DNA of 64,000 nucleotides from Acidobacteriota bacterium (lineage in GTDB: Bacteria; Acidobacteriota; Terriglobia; Acidiferrales; UBA7541): NCBI GenBank assembly GCA_003223215.1, contig QHYH01000100.1, forward strand, positions 62,001 through 126,000. Reading direction: 5' to 3'. Position numbers and translations under genes: made by a program. Of this stretch, positions 33,923-42,824 are shown piece by piece (the stretch's first letter is position 1; each line of letters starts with the position of its first letter). Below the pieces are notes generated by a model that was not told the DNA's origin, did no database searches, and saw only the letters and a program-made list of their open reading frames with translations.

Positions 33923-36900
33923 TCACTGTCGCATATCGTCCTGCCCTGGGCGCCAGCCGCGGCCGCGCAGGACCTTGCCTGCGGTCGCACCGGTAGGCTT
34001 GCCGTGGTCGTATTCGACTTGCCCATTGACGATCGTGAAGTCGATGCCTTCCGACAACTGATCCGGTTTGACAAAGGTGGCGTGGTCGATGATCGTTGCC
34101 GGATCAAAGATGGTAATGTCCGCGAAGTAGCCGGGCTTCAAGAGGCCGCGGCCTTCGAGGTGCTCGCGCTGCGCAGGAAGAGAGGTGATCTTGCGAAGGG
34201 CCGCTTCGAGGGGCATAAGGTGCCCGTCGCGAACGTAGTGTCCCAAAAAACGCGGCATGGAGCCGAAAGTGCGGGGATGCGCGTGCGCTTCGTAGGTGGG
34301 TCCGTCAAGTGACATTTCATTGGCGTCCAAGCCGATGCTCGTCCAAGGCTGGCTGAGGCCTGTGCGCAAATCCTCTTCGCTGGCCATGAAATAAATCGCG
34401 CCGGTTTGCGCTGAATCGGCGAGGACAAAGTCCATCAACGTATCTTCAGGCGTTTTCTTCCAGGCTTTGGCGACATCTTCGACCGTCTTTCCTTCGAATT
34501 GCTTCAGTTCCGGTTTTTCGACCGAAGAAATGAGAACGCCCGCACCGCCGCCACAATCGTAGAAGAGGTTTTCCCAAGTCGGATGATCAGTGGTGAGTTC
34601 CTGTTTGATGCGCGCGCGGACGGTTGGATCCTTTAAGCGTTCCAGCAGCTTCTGGATGCCGCCATCCGCGACCCAAGGCGGAAGGGCCGAGGCCAGCGCG
34701 GTGGCGCCCGCCGGGTAAGGGTACATATCGGCGGCAATATTGAGACCCGAATCGCGAGCATTCTGAATCGCGGCAGCGACATTCTTCATGCTGCCCCAGC
34801 GCGACTTGCCACTCACTTTCAGGTGAAAGATCTCCACCGGGAGATGCGCTTCTTGGCCGATGCGAATCGCTTCGGCCAGCGCGGGCATTTCCGAGGCGCC
34901 TTCGCTGCGCATGTGCGTTGCGTAAAGTCCGCCGTATTGGGAGGCGACTTCCGCGAGCGCGATCAGCTCGTCAGTTTTTGCGTAGATATTGGGCGGATAA
35001 ATCAGCGCGCTGGAAACGCCAAGGGCGCCGTCTTTCATAGCTTGTGCAACCAGCGCTTTCATTTGCTCGAGTTCGGCAGGCGTGGGGGCCCGGTCGTCGT
35101 CGCCAATGACCGCTTCGCGAACCTGGGCCGAGCCGACGTAAGTCCCAATGTTGAGAGGAGTGCCCTGTTTTTCGAGCCGCTTGAAGTAACCGTCCAGTGT
35201 GGTCCAGTCGATGGTGAGCTTGTAGTGGTCTAGGAAGGGCTTCATCGGCGCAATGGTTTTTTCATTTTGCGGCGCAATGGAGCCGCCTTCGCCCGTGATT
35301 TCTGTGGTAATTCCCTGTGATAGTTTGCTGAGCGAGCGATTGTCCAGCAGGAGAGAAACTTCGGACTGTCCGAGCATGTCAATAAATCCCGGAGCGACGA
35401 TGCGGCCCTGCGCATCGACTTCGCGTTTGCCGTGAGCTTCGCGCAAATCCCCGACTGCCGCGATGCGGTCGCCGCTCACTGCGACATCGCCCGCGAACCA
35501 GGGGTTGCCTGTGCCGTCGATGATGTGGCCGTTGCGAATGAGCAGATCGTAGTTTTCGCCGGCGCTGGCCGCACCCGAGCTGCTGAGGTCGGAGTCGTAC
35601 GCCGCGGCGGCAATCTCGCCGAGAGCCTCGCCCGCCACGGTCTGCGCCGCTTCCATGTCCGGCGGAAGCGTCACGTGATTCAGATAGACCGCGAAGGCCA
35701 GCTTCTTGTTGTCCTTGGTCATCACATAGCCCACCAGACCCTTGCCATTCAGCATCAATTTGCCGTTGAGCCTGTCCTCCGAGCCAAACGTGCCCGTTTT
35801 TGCAAACACATGACCCGCGGCGGGCGAATTCACCTGAATTTTTGCAAGCGTGCCATCTTTGCCGAGCACGGGGAGCCCTCTCAGGAAGGTTTCGTAATCC
35901 GGCCGCGTCGTCCAATACGCGAGGTAATGCACCATGAAGTCCGGACTAAAGAGATCGGCCCAGTCGCCGCCGGCGCCATCGCCCTGACCGGTTCCGGAGA
36001 GGTCGAGCTTCGCCGACTCGAGGAATTCATGCTCGACATGGAACCCGGCATCGAGGGGATTCTTCGTGTCCTTCCCGACCAGAGCGCCGAGAAGATACGG
36101 CCCCATTCCCGCATGCAGATTTTGGCTGACCTTCAGTGTGACTTTGATTTCTTCCGAGAGCGGAGGAGAAACGTGCTCCGCGACCTGATACTGTGAGCTG
36201 TAGAAGCGGGTAAACGGGGCAAGGTCGGTAGGTGCGGGACCAGAGGAGGACTTAAGCTCGACGCCTGCGGCCACCAGCGCTTCGCGGAAAACGGTTTCGG
36301 CAAACCTGGTCGGCGAAGGCAGTGCGATTGTCGCGGGCTGCGGCGCAGAACCTACGGGAAGGCTTCCCTCAAGCGTTACCGTGACAGAGCCGTCCGCGTT
36401 GGTCACGAAATCCGGCGAGTCGAACGAAGGCTTGGTTCCGGCCGGGGAGGTGGCCAGGTGATTCACAAATTTGACGTAAGAAGTCTCGGGCGAGACCGCG
36501 AGCGTAAGTGGATCGCCTTCCTTTTTGCCGGGTGTTGCCAGGAGGTCGATCACGTTGTCGTTGATCATGATGGAGGACATAACCACGTTCGTGCCGCCTT
36601 CGCGAGGCCCATCGGGGAAAAGGCTCGTGTCAATCAGCACACGGCCCTCAATTTTGTGGATCCCATTGGCGGCGACGTCCTTGGCCAGCTGCTTGATCAC
36701 CGCTAGCGGATCCCCGGGCAGCGCCGGACCTCCATAGGAGTGATCTTCATCCGCAAAAGCGAGCGTACCGTCCGGCTGGATGCGGTTCGAAAGATTGGGA
36801 TCGCCGCTGGCAACCAGAATCAAGTCGCCTTTCAGCGTGCCGTGTTTGTCGACGGAACCGGTGCGGTAGACGCGCGTATGAAATCGATAGCCCGGCCCCA

Positions 36901-37177
36901 GTTTTGCGAGCACCGTGCCCTCGGTCAGCGTTTTTGTGGTGGAAGCGGGCACGAAAAGCTTGGCGGCGTTAAGTGCGTAGACGACTTTCCCGGTGTCGAG
37001 GGAATAGAACTCGATGCCAAAGTTAGCGTGAGCAAATTCTGGCCGGCCGATGACTTTCTGGATGCGTTGCGTGAGCGAAATTTCCGTTTGAGCGCGAACT
37101 GGGCCGGCTTCGAAGCCGAACAAGAGCAGTGGAAGCACGGCGAAACTGCTGAGCGTAACGCGTGTCTTGTCTTTCAA
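33923..37177 (-). CDS. Fusion of PBP4-type D-Ala-D-Ala carboxypeptidase (S13) with a D-aminoacylase-like amidohydrolase
   Basis: 1084 residues from a TTG at 37177, preceded by GAGGAGGAG 5 bases away; an upstream ATG at 37309 has no such site and no signal peptide. Residues 1-~29 are a signal peptide. Residues ~35-525 are a DacB/S13 peptidase with SxxK (Ser79-Thr-Thr-Lys82), SxN (Ser351-Gln-Asn353) and KTG (Lys460-Thr-Gly462). Residues ~543-1070 match N-acyl-D-amino-acid deacylases (GENYDLLIRNGHIIDGTGNPWFAGDVAV, THMRSEG, IFHLKVSG, HPRTFGSMPRFLG) with His755, His785 and Asp951 at the expected metal positions. The first-strand HxH is replaced by Leu602-Gly-Gln604 and the usual GNCG by GEGG (629-632), so deacylase activity is uncertain. 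Inferred role: trimming D-Ala peptides in the periplasm. It lies 32 bases after the dipeptidase gene, likely one operon. Confidence 0.85.
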   Translation of the reverse strand: MKDKTRVTLSSFAVLPLLLFGFEAGPVRAQTEISLTQRIQKVIGRPEFAHANFGIEFYSLDTGKVVYALNAAKLFVPASTTKTLTEGTVLAKLGPGYRFHTRVYRTGSVDKHGTLKGDLILVASGDPNLSNRIQPDGTLAFADEDHSYGGPALPGDPLAVIKQLAKDVAANGIHKIEGRVLIDTSLFPDGPREGGTNVVMSSIMINDNVIDLLATPGKKEGDPLTLAVSPETSYVKFVNHLATSPAGTKPSFDSPDFVTNADGSVTVTLEGSLPVGSAPQPATIALPSPTRFAETVFREALVAAGVELKSSSGPAPTDLAPFTRFYSSQYQVAEHVSPPLSEEIKVTLKVSQNLHAGMGPYLLGALVGKDTKNPLDAGFHVEHEFLESAKLDLSGTGQGDGAGGDWADLFSPDFMVHYLAYWTTRPDYETFLRGLPVLGKDGTLAKIQVNSPAAGHVFAKTGTFGSEDRLNGKLMLNGKGLVGYVMTKDNKKLAFAVYLNHVTLPPDMEAAQTVAGEALGEIAAAAYDSDLSSSGAASAGENYDLLIRNGHIIDGTGNPWFAGDVAVSGDRIAAVGDLREAHGKREVDAQGRIVAPGFIDMLGQSEVSLLLDNRSLSKLSQGITTEITGEGGSIAPQNEKTIAPMKPFLDHYKLTIDWTTLDGYFKRLEKQGTPLNIGTYVGSAQVREAVIGDDDRAPTPAELEQMKALVAQAMKDGALGVSSALIYPPNIYAKTDELIALAEVASQYGGLYATHMRSEGASEMPALAEAIRIGQEAHLPVEIFHLKVSGKSRWGSMKNVAAAIQNARDSGLNIAADMYPYPAGATALASALPPWVADGGIQKLLERLKDPTVRARIKQELTTDHPTWENLFYDCGGGAGVLISSVEKPELKQFEGKTVEDVAKAWKKTPEDTLMDFVLADSAQTGAIYFMASEEDLRTGLSQPWTSIGLDANEMSLDGPTYEAHAHPRTFGSMPRFLGHYVRDGHLMPLEAALRKITSLPAQREHLEGRGLLKPGYFADITIFDPATIIDHATFVKPDQLSEGIDFTIVNGQVEYDHGKPTGATAGKVLRGRGWRPGQDDMRQ

Positions 37178-37209
37178 AGAGTCTCCTCCTCGAACCGATC
37201 CGGCCGCCG

Positions 37210-38292
37210 CTAATGTGCTCGGCCGGCGTCCGGATCGAAACCCAGGTTTTCGAAAGGAACATTCAGGATCGGATATGCCTTCCAATCCCGGTAATCGAAG
37301 TGCCACCACTCGGCCTCGTATACCGTAAAGCCTTCGGATTCCATCGCTCGGCGAAGCAAGTCGCGGTGCCAGCGCTCGAGTGAAGTACCGCCGGGATAGT
37401 CGGGGTAGGACCGCGGCGACATTTCATCGTAGGTGCCGGGCATTTCCACGGGCTTCCCGCTGGCCAGATCGTAAAGCGTGAGATCGACGGCACATCCGCG
37501 ATTGTGACGGGAGCCTTGCGCGGGGTCGGCCACGAAAATCTTCCCTTCGGGCGGCGTGGCGTCCCAAAAGATTTTCGTCACATACCAAGGCCGGTACGCG
37601 TCGTGAATGAGCAGGCCGTACCCGAGCGGTTTGAGCGTTTCTTGCACGCGCCGAATCGCTTGCGCAGCCGGGCGCTCGAGAAACGCGCGCGCCTGCGAAT
37701 AGACAGGCGCCCCAAGAAAATCGTTCGAAGTCGCGTAACGTATGTCGAGGCGAATGCCCGGTTCGCGCGGCCCCAACTCTAGGAGATCGGGCTTGCTAAA
37801 GCTGCCGGTTTCCTCGGGCGGGCTAGCCAGCAAAGCAGTCTTTCTTAATTCCTCGATCGGACGAACCGGGTGAATCCGGAAGACCTCATCGCCTTCGCCG
37901 ATGTAGTCGCGACGCGGCCATTGAACGTCGCCAATCTGCAAAGTCACGACACCATTCAAGTCACGGCGCAAGGGCGAATTGGCGGTTTGCGGATTGATCG
38001 GGGAAGCCGCGGAATATCCCTTCTTCCCGTTTGATTCGAGTCTTGCTTCGCCCTTTCCCGCGCAAGTCAGAAGCAACTCGCCGCCGCGCTCGAAGACAGA
38101 ACATAAAATGGCATCGCCTGTGCCGCCGTAATCCCCGATCCAGTTTTTCCATTCCCGAGGAGCATCGGCAGGCTTGGGCCCGGGAAGGATCGAAACCGAC
38201 GATTGCGCGAACGCGGAGCCTGCGAACAGGGCAAGGAGCGTCAGCGGCAATCCGGAAATCCTTCGAAGCGACGGCTGCAGTTCTGCCCTCAA
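37210..38292 (-). CDS. ddpX: D-alanyl-D-alanine dipeptidase (VanX/DdpX, M15D)
   Basis: 360 residues, about 150 longer than VanX because of an N-terminal secreted extension (signal peptide to residue ~29, then a small beta domain, GDAILCSVFERGGELLLTCAGKGEARLES). The C-terminal domain has LDIRYATSNDFLG, the substrate Arg in HDAYRPW (Arg234), SRHNRGCAVDLT with zinc ligands His263 and Asp270, and EAEWWHFDY with catalytic Glu328 and zinc ligand His331. It should split D-Ala-D-Ala in the periplasm. The start is a TTG with AAGGGG 7 bases upstream. The RpiR regulator gene ends 89 bases further right in the same direction. Confidence 0.9.
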   Translation of the reverse strand: MRAELQPSLRRISGLPLTLLALFAGSAFAQSSVSILPGPKPADAPREWKNWIGDYGGTGDAILCSVFERGGELLLTCAGKGEARLESNGKKGYSAASPINPQTANSPLRRDLNGVVTLQIGDVQWPRRDYIGEGDEVFRIHPVRPIEELRKTALLASPPEETGSFSKPDLLELGPREPGIRLDIRYATSNDFLGAPVYSQARAFLERPAAQAIRRVQETLKPLGYGLLIHDAYRPWYVTKIFWDATPPEGKIFVADPAQGSRHNRGCAVDLTLYDLASGKPVEMPGTYDEMSPRSYPDYPGGTSLERWHRDLLRRAMESEGFTVYEAEWWHFDYRDWKAYPILNVPFENLGFDPDAGRAH

Positions 38293-38381
38293 TCTGCTTC
38301 CCCTTCACCCGGGCACAAGTCAACCGCGTGCGGGTGTTCTTTCGCCGCAGAAAAACAAGTGAAAGATCTCCTGCGAACGCC

Positions 38382-39251
38382 TCACGGATTGTACCAACGG
38401 AATCCCTTGCGTTGTTCCTCGGCAATTTCTTTCACAATGGCCAGCGTCTGTGAGCGGTGATATTGTCCCACGGCGGCGAGCAGGGAATTGAGCAGCGCGA
38501 TGGGCGCCACATAGGACGCTCCAAAAGAAGTCGTTTCGACCGAAGCCAGAAAAACTTCGTTGCACTCGCGAGCTAGCGGAGAAAGATAGGTGTCCGCGAT
38601 GCCCACGCAATACGCGCCATTGGCGCGCGCGTGTTGGGCGCCCTCAACGGTCTGTCGCAGCCCGCGGCGAAAGCTAATGGCCACCACCAGGTCCTGGCGA
38701 TTTACCGATCGCACCAGGTGCAGAATCCTGCCGGCCGACGTCGCCGCGAAAATCGGGAGCCCCAGCAGGCTAATCTGATACTCCAGGTAGCCGGCGAGGT
38801 GCGTCGCCAGATCGGCGGCAAGGATGACGATGCGGCGGGCTTCATGGAAACGTTCTGCGAGCGCCACCAGGCGCTGGGCATCCAGGCTATTCTTGAGCCC
38901 CTGCAGATTTTTTAAATCCTGTTCGAGCGATTCGACGACATGCGCCGGCACGCTCGGATCGCGCCCTCCGGACTGCATGGTGTCCAGCGAAGTGGCGAAC
39001 GCCAGAGAAAGTTCATGGAGATGGCGCTGAAATTCCCGGTAGCTGCCGAAGCCGAGCCCGCGCACGATTCGAACGATCGTCGCCGGATCGGTGTGCAGGC
39101 GCTTGGCCATCGCCCGCACGCTGAGCAGCACGTATTCACGCGGATGTTCGAGAATTGGACGGATAATTTCCTGGCGCTTGACGCTGAGATGCTCGATGCG
39201 CTCGCCAAGATGGATGGAAGTGGATGAGGACGGACCACCCTTGCGTTTCAT
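38382..39251 (-). CDS. RpiR/MurR-family transcriptional regulator
   Basis: 289 residues. An N-terminal HTH of RpiR type (REYVLLSVRAMAKRLHTDPATIVRIVRGLGFGSYREFQRHL, ~38-78) precedes a SIS sugar-phosphate-binding domain (ARRIVILAADLATHLAGYLEYQISLLGLPIFAATSAGRILHLVRSVNRQDLVVAISFRRG). MurR of E. coli, in this family, responds to MurNAc-6-phosphate during peptidoglycan recycling. Placed just upstream of the D-Ala-D-Ala dipeptidase and carboxypeptidase-fusion genes in the same direction, it is likely their regulator. The ligand cannot be deduced. Confidence 0.88.
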   Translation of the reverse strand: MKRKGGPSSSTSIHLGERIEHLSVKRQEIIRPILEHPREYVLLSVRAMAKRLHTDPATIVRIVRGLGFGSYREFQRHLHELSLAFATSLDTMQSGGRDPSVPAHVVESLEQDLKNLQGLKNSLDAQRLVALAERFHEARRIVILAADLATHLAGYLEYQISLLGLPIFAATSAGRILHLVRSVNRQDLVVAISFRRGLRQTVEGAQHARANGAYCVGIADTYLSPLARECNEVFLASVETTSFGASYVAPIALLNSLLAAVGQYHRSQTLAIVKEIAEEQRKGFRWYNP

Positions 39252-39387
39252 CAGGCGAGAGGATTGCTTAAATCCCCCCGCGTGTCAACCGCTTGCTCGG
39301 GCTTGGCAAGGAAGGCCTGGGCCCGCGGGAGGGCGCGTCTCAGGTCCTCGCGATGCCGCTACCTCAATCCAGGACCAAGCCGCGACG

Positions 39388-40425
39388 CTACTTTTTCGTG
39401 GCGGCGGCCTTCGTTTCCAGCCCCGGCGCGGCGACCGGCTGGAGGAAAGGCATCATGGCGCGGAGCTTGGGACCGAGTTGCTCGATGGGATGTTGCTGCT
39501 CGCTGCGGCGCTTGGCCAAAAAATTGGGGCAGCCCTTCTCATTCTCTTCGATCCACTTCTTGGCAAAGCTGCCGTCGCGAATTTCCGCAAGGATTTTCTT
39601 CATTTCCTCGCGCGTTTGTTTTGTCACGATGCGCGGCCCGGAAGCATAGTCGCCTTGCTCGGCGGTATCGCTGACGGAGTAACGCATGTAGCTAAGCCCG
39701 CCGCGGTAAATCAGGTCGACAATGAGCTTCAGCTCGTGCATGCACTCGAAGTACGCGACCTCCGGCTGGTATCCTGCTGCGACCAGCGTTTCAAAGCCCG
39801 CCTTGATCAATTCGCTTATGCCGCCGCACAGCACCGCCTGCTCGCCAAAAAGATCCGTCTCGGTTTCTTCCGTGAACGTTGTCTCCAAAACGCCCGCGCG
39901 GGTACAGCCGAGTCCTTTGGCATAAGAAAGCGCGAGCGCCTTGGCGCTGCCGCTCGAGTCCTGCTCCACCGCCAGCAACGCTGGCGTGCCCCCGCCTTCC
40001 GTAAAGACCTCGCGCACGCGGTGCCCGGGGGCCTTGGGTGCAATCATCGAGACGTCTACGGTCTTTGGCGGCTTGATGGCGCCAAACCGTATGTTGAAGC
40101 CGTGCGCGAACATGAGCGTCTTGCCCGGCTTCAGATTCGGCTCGATGGCCTCGCGATAGAGCTTCGGCTGCTTCGTGTCCGGCGCAAGCATCATGATGAC
40201 TTCCGCCCAGGCCGCTGCTTCGGTGGGAGCATTGACCGTCAACCCTTCCTTTTCGGCGTTGGCGCGCGAGGCGCTGGTTTCCGGCAGGCCGACGCGGACG
40301 GAGACGCCGCTATCCCGCAGGTTCAGCGAATGCGCGTGGCCTTGCGAGCCGTAGCCGATGATGGCCACCTTTTTCCCTTGAATCAGCGTGAGATCCGCGG
40401 AGTCGTCGTAGTAGAGATTCGCCAT
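39388..40425 (-). CDS. ilvC: Ketol-acid reductoisomerase (NADP+)
   Basis: 345-residue class I enzyme. It isomerises and reduces acetolactate or acetohydroxybutyrate, the second step of valine/isoleucine synthesis. The Rossmann domain has [34 protein letters not shown], whose Arg/Ser loop fits NADPH. The knotted helical domain carries the Mg ligands in [12 protein letters not shown] and [17 protein letters not shown] lysine-rich tail (ETKAAATKK) is added. It is the last gene of the ilvDBNC operon; GAGAGG lies just upstream of the ATG. Confidence 0.97.
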   Translation of the reverse strand: MANLYYDDSADLTLIQGKKVAIIGYGSQGHAHSLNLRDSGVSVRVGLPETSASRANAEKEGLTVNAPTEAAAWAEVIMMLAPDTKQPKLYREAIEPNLKPGKTLMFAHGFNIRFGAIKPPKTVDVSMIAPKAPGHRVREVFTEGGGTPALLAVEQDSSGSAKALALSYAKGLGCTRAGVLETTFTEETETDLFGEQAVLCGGISELIKAGFETLVAAGYQPEVAYFECMHELKLIVDLIYRGGLSYMRYSVSDTAEQGDYASGPRIVTKQTREEMKKILAEIRDGSFAKKWIEENEKGCPNFLAKRRSEQQHPIEQLGPKLRAMMPFLQPVAAPGLETKAAATKK

Positions 40426-40552
40426 GATGTCCTCTCGTTTTGTTGATCGTTGGCCGTCGTGCGGCCTGGTGTGTGCTGCACCTGCGCGGGATGTTTAGGG
40501 ACGCCCGAGCGACGTCCGATTTCTGGAACTGGGACGTGCGAACGGGAGCCTT

Positions 40553-41095
40553 CTACTTCGCGTTCGAACCGGCCGGTTCGAACGTAGAACTCTCGGCGTC
40601 TGGCAAAGGTGGCTGGAGCAGATCGCCGCCGCGCGTCATGGCAATGCGGCCGGTGCGCGCCATCTCCAGCACGCCAAATGGACGAAGTACTTCAAGCAAC
40701 CCGTCGATCTTGTCCACGGTCCCGGAAACCTCGATGATCAGCGATTCGGGAGCGACGTCCACGACACGCGCGCGAAAAACCTTGATCAATTCCATCAGAT
40801 GAGGGCGGTTCTGCTGGTCGGCGGCAACCTTGATCAATGCGAGGTCGCGTTCGAGCACGGCGCGGCTGGAAATATTTTCCGCGAGCAGCACGTCCACCAG
40901 CTTTTCGAGGCTGGCTTCCAGGCGGTGCGCGCCGCGTTCATCGGTATGCGCCACGATGGTCATGCGCGCAATCTCCTCGTTTTCCGTTGGTCCGACGGTG
41001 AGCGAATCGATGTTGATGGCTAGGCGGCGCGCCAGCGAAGAGACGCGATTCAACACGCCCGGCTTGTTTTCGACGTAGGCAACAAGTGTTTGCAT
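40553..41095 (-). CDS. ilvN: Acetolactate synthase small (regulatory) subunit
   Basis: 180 residues. The start at 41095 (GGGG then AAAGC) gives the family opening MQTLVAYVENKPGVLNRVSSLARRLAINIDSLTVGPTE, the ACT domain that binds valine for feedback inhibition. A second ACT-like domain follows (LALIKVAADQQNRPHLMELIKVFRARVVDVAPESLIIEVSGTVDKIDGLLEVLRPFGVLEMARTG). It activates and regulates IlvB, whose gene ends 16 bases upstream. The last residues are encoded across a 24-bp perfect palindrome at 40561-40584. Confidence 0.96.
   Translation of the reverse strand: MQTLVAYVENKPGVLNRVSSLARRLAINIDSLTVGPTENEEIARMTIVAHTDERGAHRLEASLEKLVDVLLAENISSRAVLERDLALIKVAADQQNRPHLMELIKVFRARVVDVAPESLIIEVSGTVDKIDGLLEVLRPFGVLEMARTGRIAMTRGGDLLQPPLPDAESSTFEPAGSNAK
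40561..40584. repeat. 24-bp perfect palindrome at the 3' end of ilvN
   Basis: The sequence reads CGTTCGAACCGG and then its exact reverse complement with no spacer. It lies inside the last codons of ilvN, 8 bases before the stop in transcription order, between ilvN and ilvC. It could form a cruciform or an RNA hairpin that affects decay or readthrough into ilvC. Confidence 0.85.
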
Positions 41096-41111
41096 GCTTT
41101 CCCCTCGTTTT

Positions 41112-42824
41112 TCACACATCCGACGCGGTTTCCACCAGCGGGCTGTGGGGGCGGCGAATCATGTCGTTGAGCGACGCGCCCGCAGGAACCATGGGATACA
41201 CGGAATCTTCCTGCTCGACGCGAAAATCGAGCAGAACGGTTTCCGCAGCCTCTCTCGCCGTGCGGATTCCGGGAGCCACTTCGGCGCGAGTGGTGATGCG
41301 CTCGGCGCGAATGCCGAACGCGTTGGCCAGCGCCGCAAAATCGGGCGCTACCAAGGGCGTGGCGACGTAGCGCTTGTCATAGAAGAATTCTTGCCATTGA
41401 CGAACCATGCCCAGGTAGCCGTTGTTGATGATGGCGATCTTCAAATTGACCTTCTCTTGGACGATGGTGGCGAGTTCGCTCATGGTCATCTGGAACCCGC
41501 CGTCCCCGACCACGACCCAAACTTCCGAATCCGGCTTCGCGAATTTTGCGCCAATGCCCGCGGGGAGCGCGAAACCCATCGTACCGAGCCCGCCGGAAGT
41601 AATCAGCGTGCGCGGACGGTTGTGATGGTAATACTGCGCTTCCCACATCTGGTGCTGGCCCACATCGGTGACCACGATGGCTTCGCCGTGCGTTTCTTTC
41701 CACAAGTCGTTGATCACGTGCGCGGCGTAGAGATGGCCTGTGTCAGGCAAGCTTTGAATGTCACGGACTGCCGAATCACCCTTAATTTCATTGATATGGC
41801 CGATCCAGGCGCTGTGATCGCGCGTCTCGATGTGCGGAGTGAGATGTTCGAGCACTTCACGCGCATCGCCGACCAGGGCCACATCCACCTTCACGTTTTT
41901 GTTGATTTCCGCGCGGTCGATCTCGATGTGAATCTTGCGGGCGTTTCTCGCGTAGGTCCGCAGGTCGCCGGTGACGCGGTCGTCGAAGCGCATGCCCACG
42001 GCGATGAGCAAATCGGCTTCCTGAATCGCGTGATTCACCCAGGCTTCGCCGTGCATTCCCATCATGCCGAGGTTGAGGGGATCCTTGGCGGGGAAGCAGC
42101 CGATGCCGAGGAGCGTCATCGCCACAGGATAGTTGCCCGCACGAATGAACTGCTCGAAAGCGCCGATGGCTCCAGAAACCGTGATGCCGTGACCGGCAAG
42201 AACCAGCGGTCGCTTGGCAGTGTTGAGCAATTCCACCGCGCGATCAAACTCGGCTTGGTCATGGTTCTTGCGGACGCGCTTTGGCGGAAGTTTCGGTCTG
42301 CATGCATCCCAGTCAAATTCGGCGCTGGCTTGTTGCGCGTCTTTCGTGATGTCGACCAATACCGGGCCGGGGCGCCCGCTTTTCGCGATGACAAACGCTT
42401 CGCGAACCGTCCGCGCAACGTCTTCCGCGCGGGTGACCACCACGTTGTGCTTGGTGATCGGCATGGTGATGCCGGTGATGTCGATTTCCTGAAACGCATC
42501 GGAGCCCAGAACCTTGCTGCTCACTTGCCCGGTGATGCAGACCACCGGCGAAGAATCCAGCATGGCGGTCGCAATGCCGGTCACCATGTTCGTGGCGCCA
42601 GGGCCGGACGTGGCCATCGCCACCCCAATGCCGCCGCTTGCCCGCGCATAACCGTCGGCCATGTGCGTGGCGCCTTGCTCGTGACGTACCAGGATGTGAT
42701 GCAATTTCGATTTGCCCAGCGCGTCGTAAACCGGCAGAATCGCGCCGCCGGGATAGCCGAAGATTTCACGCACGCCGAGACGCGTCAGCACCTCGCAAAG
42801 AATTTCCGCACCGGTTAACTTCAT
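41112..42824 (-). CDS. ilvB: Acetolactate synthase large (catalytic) subunit, biosynthetic type
   Basis: 570-residue ThDP enzyme. It condenses pyruvate with pyruvate or 2-ketobutyrate. Domains: N-terminal pyrimidine domain ([32 protein letters not shown]; catalytic Glu in [19 protein letters not shown]), FAD-like central domain, and C-terminal pyrophosphate domain with [45 protein letters not shown] (GDG...NN Mg/ThDP motif). Its ATG overlaps the ilvD stop by 4 bases (ATGA), so translation is coupled. Confidence 0.97.
   Translation of the reverse strand: MKLTGAEILCEVLTRLGVREIFGYPGGAILPVYDALGKSKLHHILVRHEQGATHMADGYARASGGIGVAMATSGPGATNMVTGIATAMLDSSPVVCITGQVSSKVLGSDAFQEIDITGITMPITKHNVVVTRAEDVARTVREAFVIAKSGRPGPVLVDITKDAQQASAEFDWDACRPKLPPKRVRKNHDQAEFDRAVELLNTAKRPLVLAGHGITVSGAIGAFEQFIRAGNYPVAMTLLGIGCFPAKDPLNLGMMGMHGEAWVNHAIQEADLLIAVGMRFDDRVTGDLRTYARNARKIHIEIDRAEINKNVKVDVALVGDAREVLEHLTPHIETRDHSAWIGHINEIKGDSAVRDIQSLPDTGHLYAAHVINDLWKETHGEAIVVTDVGQHQMWEAQYYHHNRPRTLITSGGLGTMGFALPAGIGAKFAKPDSEVWVVVGDGGFQMTMSELATIVQEKVNLKIAIINNGYLGMVRQWQEFFYDKRYVATPLVAPDFAALANAFGIRAERITTRAEVAPGIRTAREAAETVLLDFRVEQEDSVYPMVPAGASLNDMIRRPHSPLVETASDV

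Noticed and set aside
41094-42818. A 574-codon plus-strand frame antisense to ilvB
   Set aside because: Shadow of a GC-rich conserved gene; the His/Arg-rich translation has no family features.
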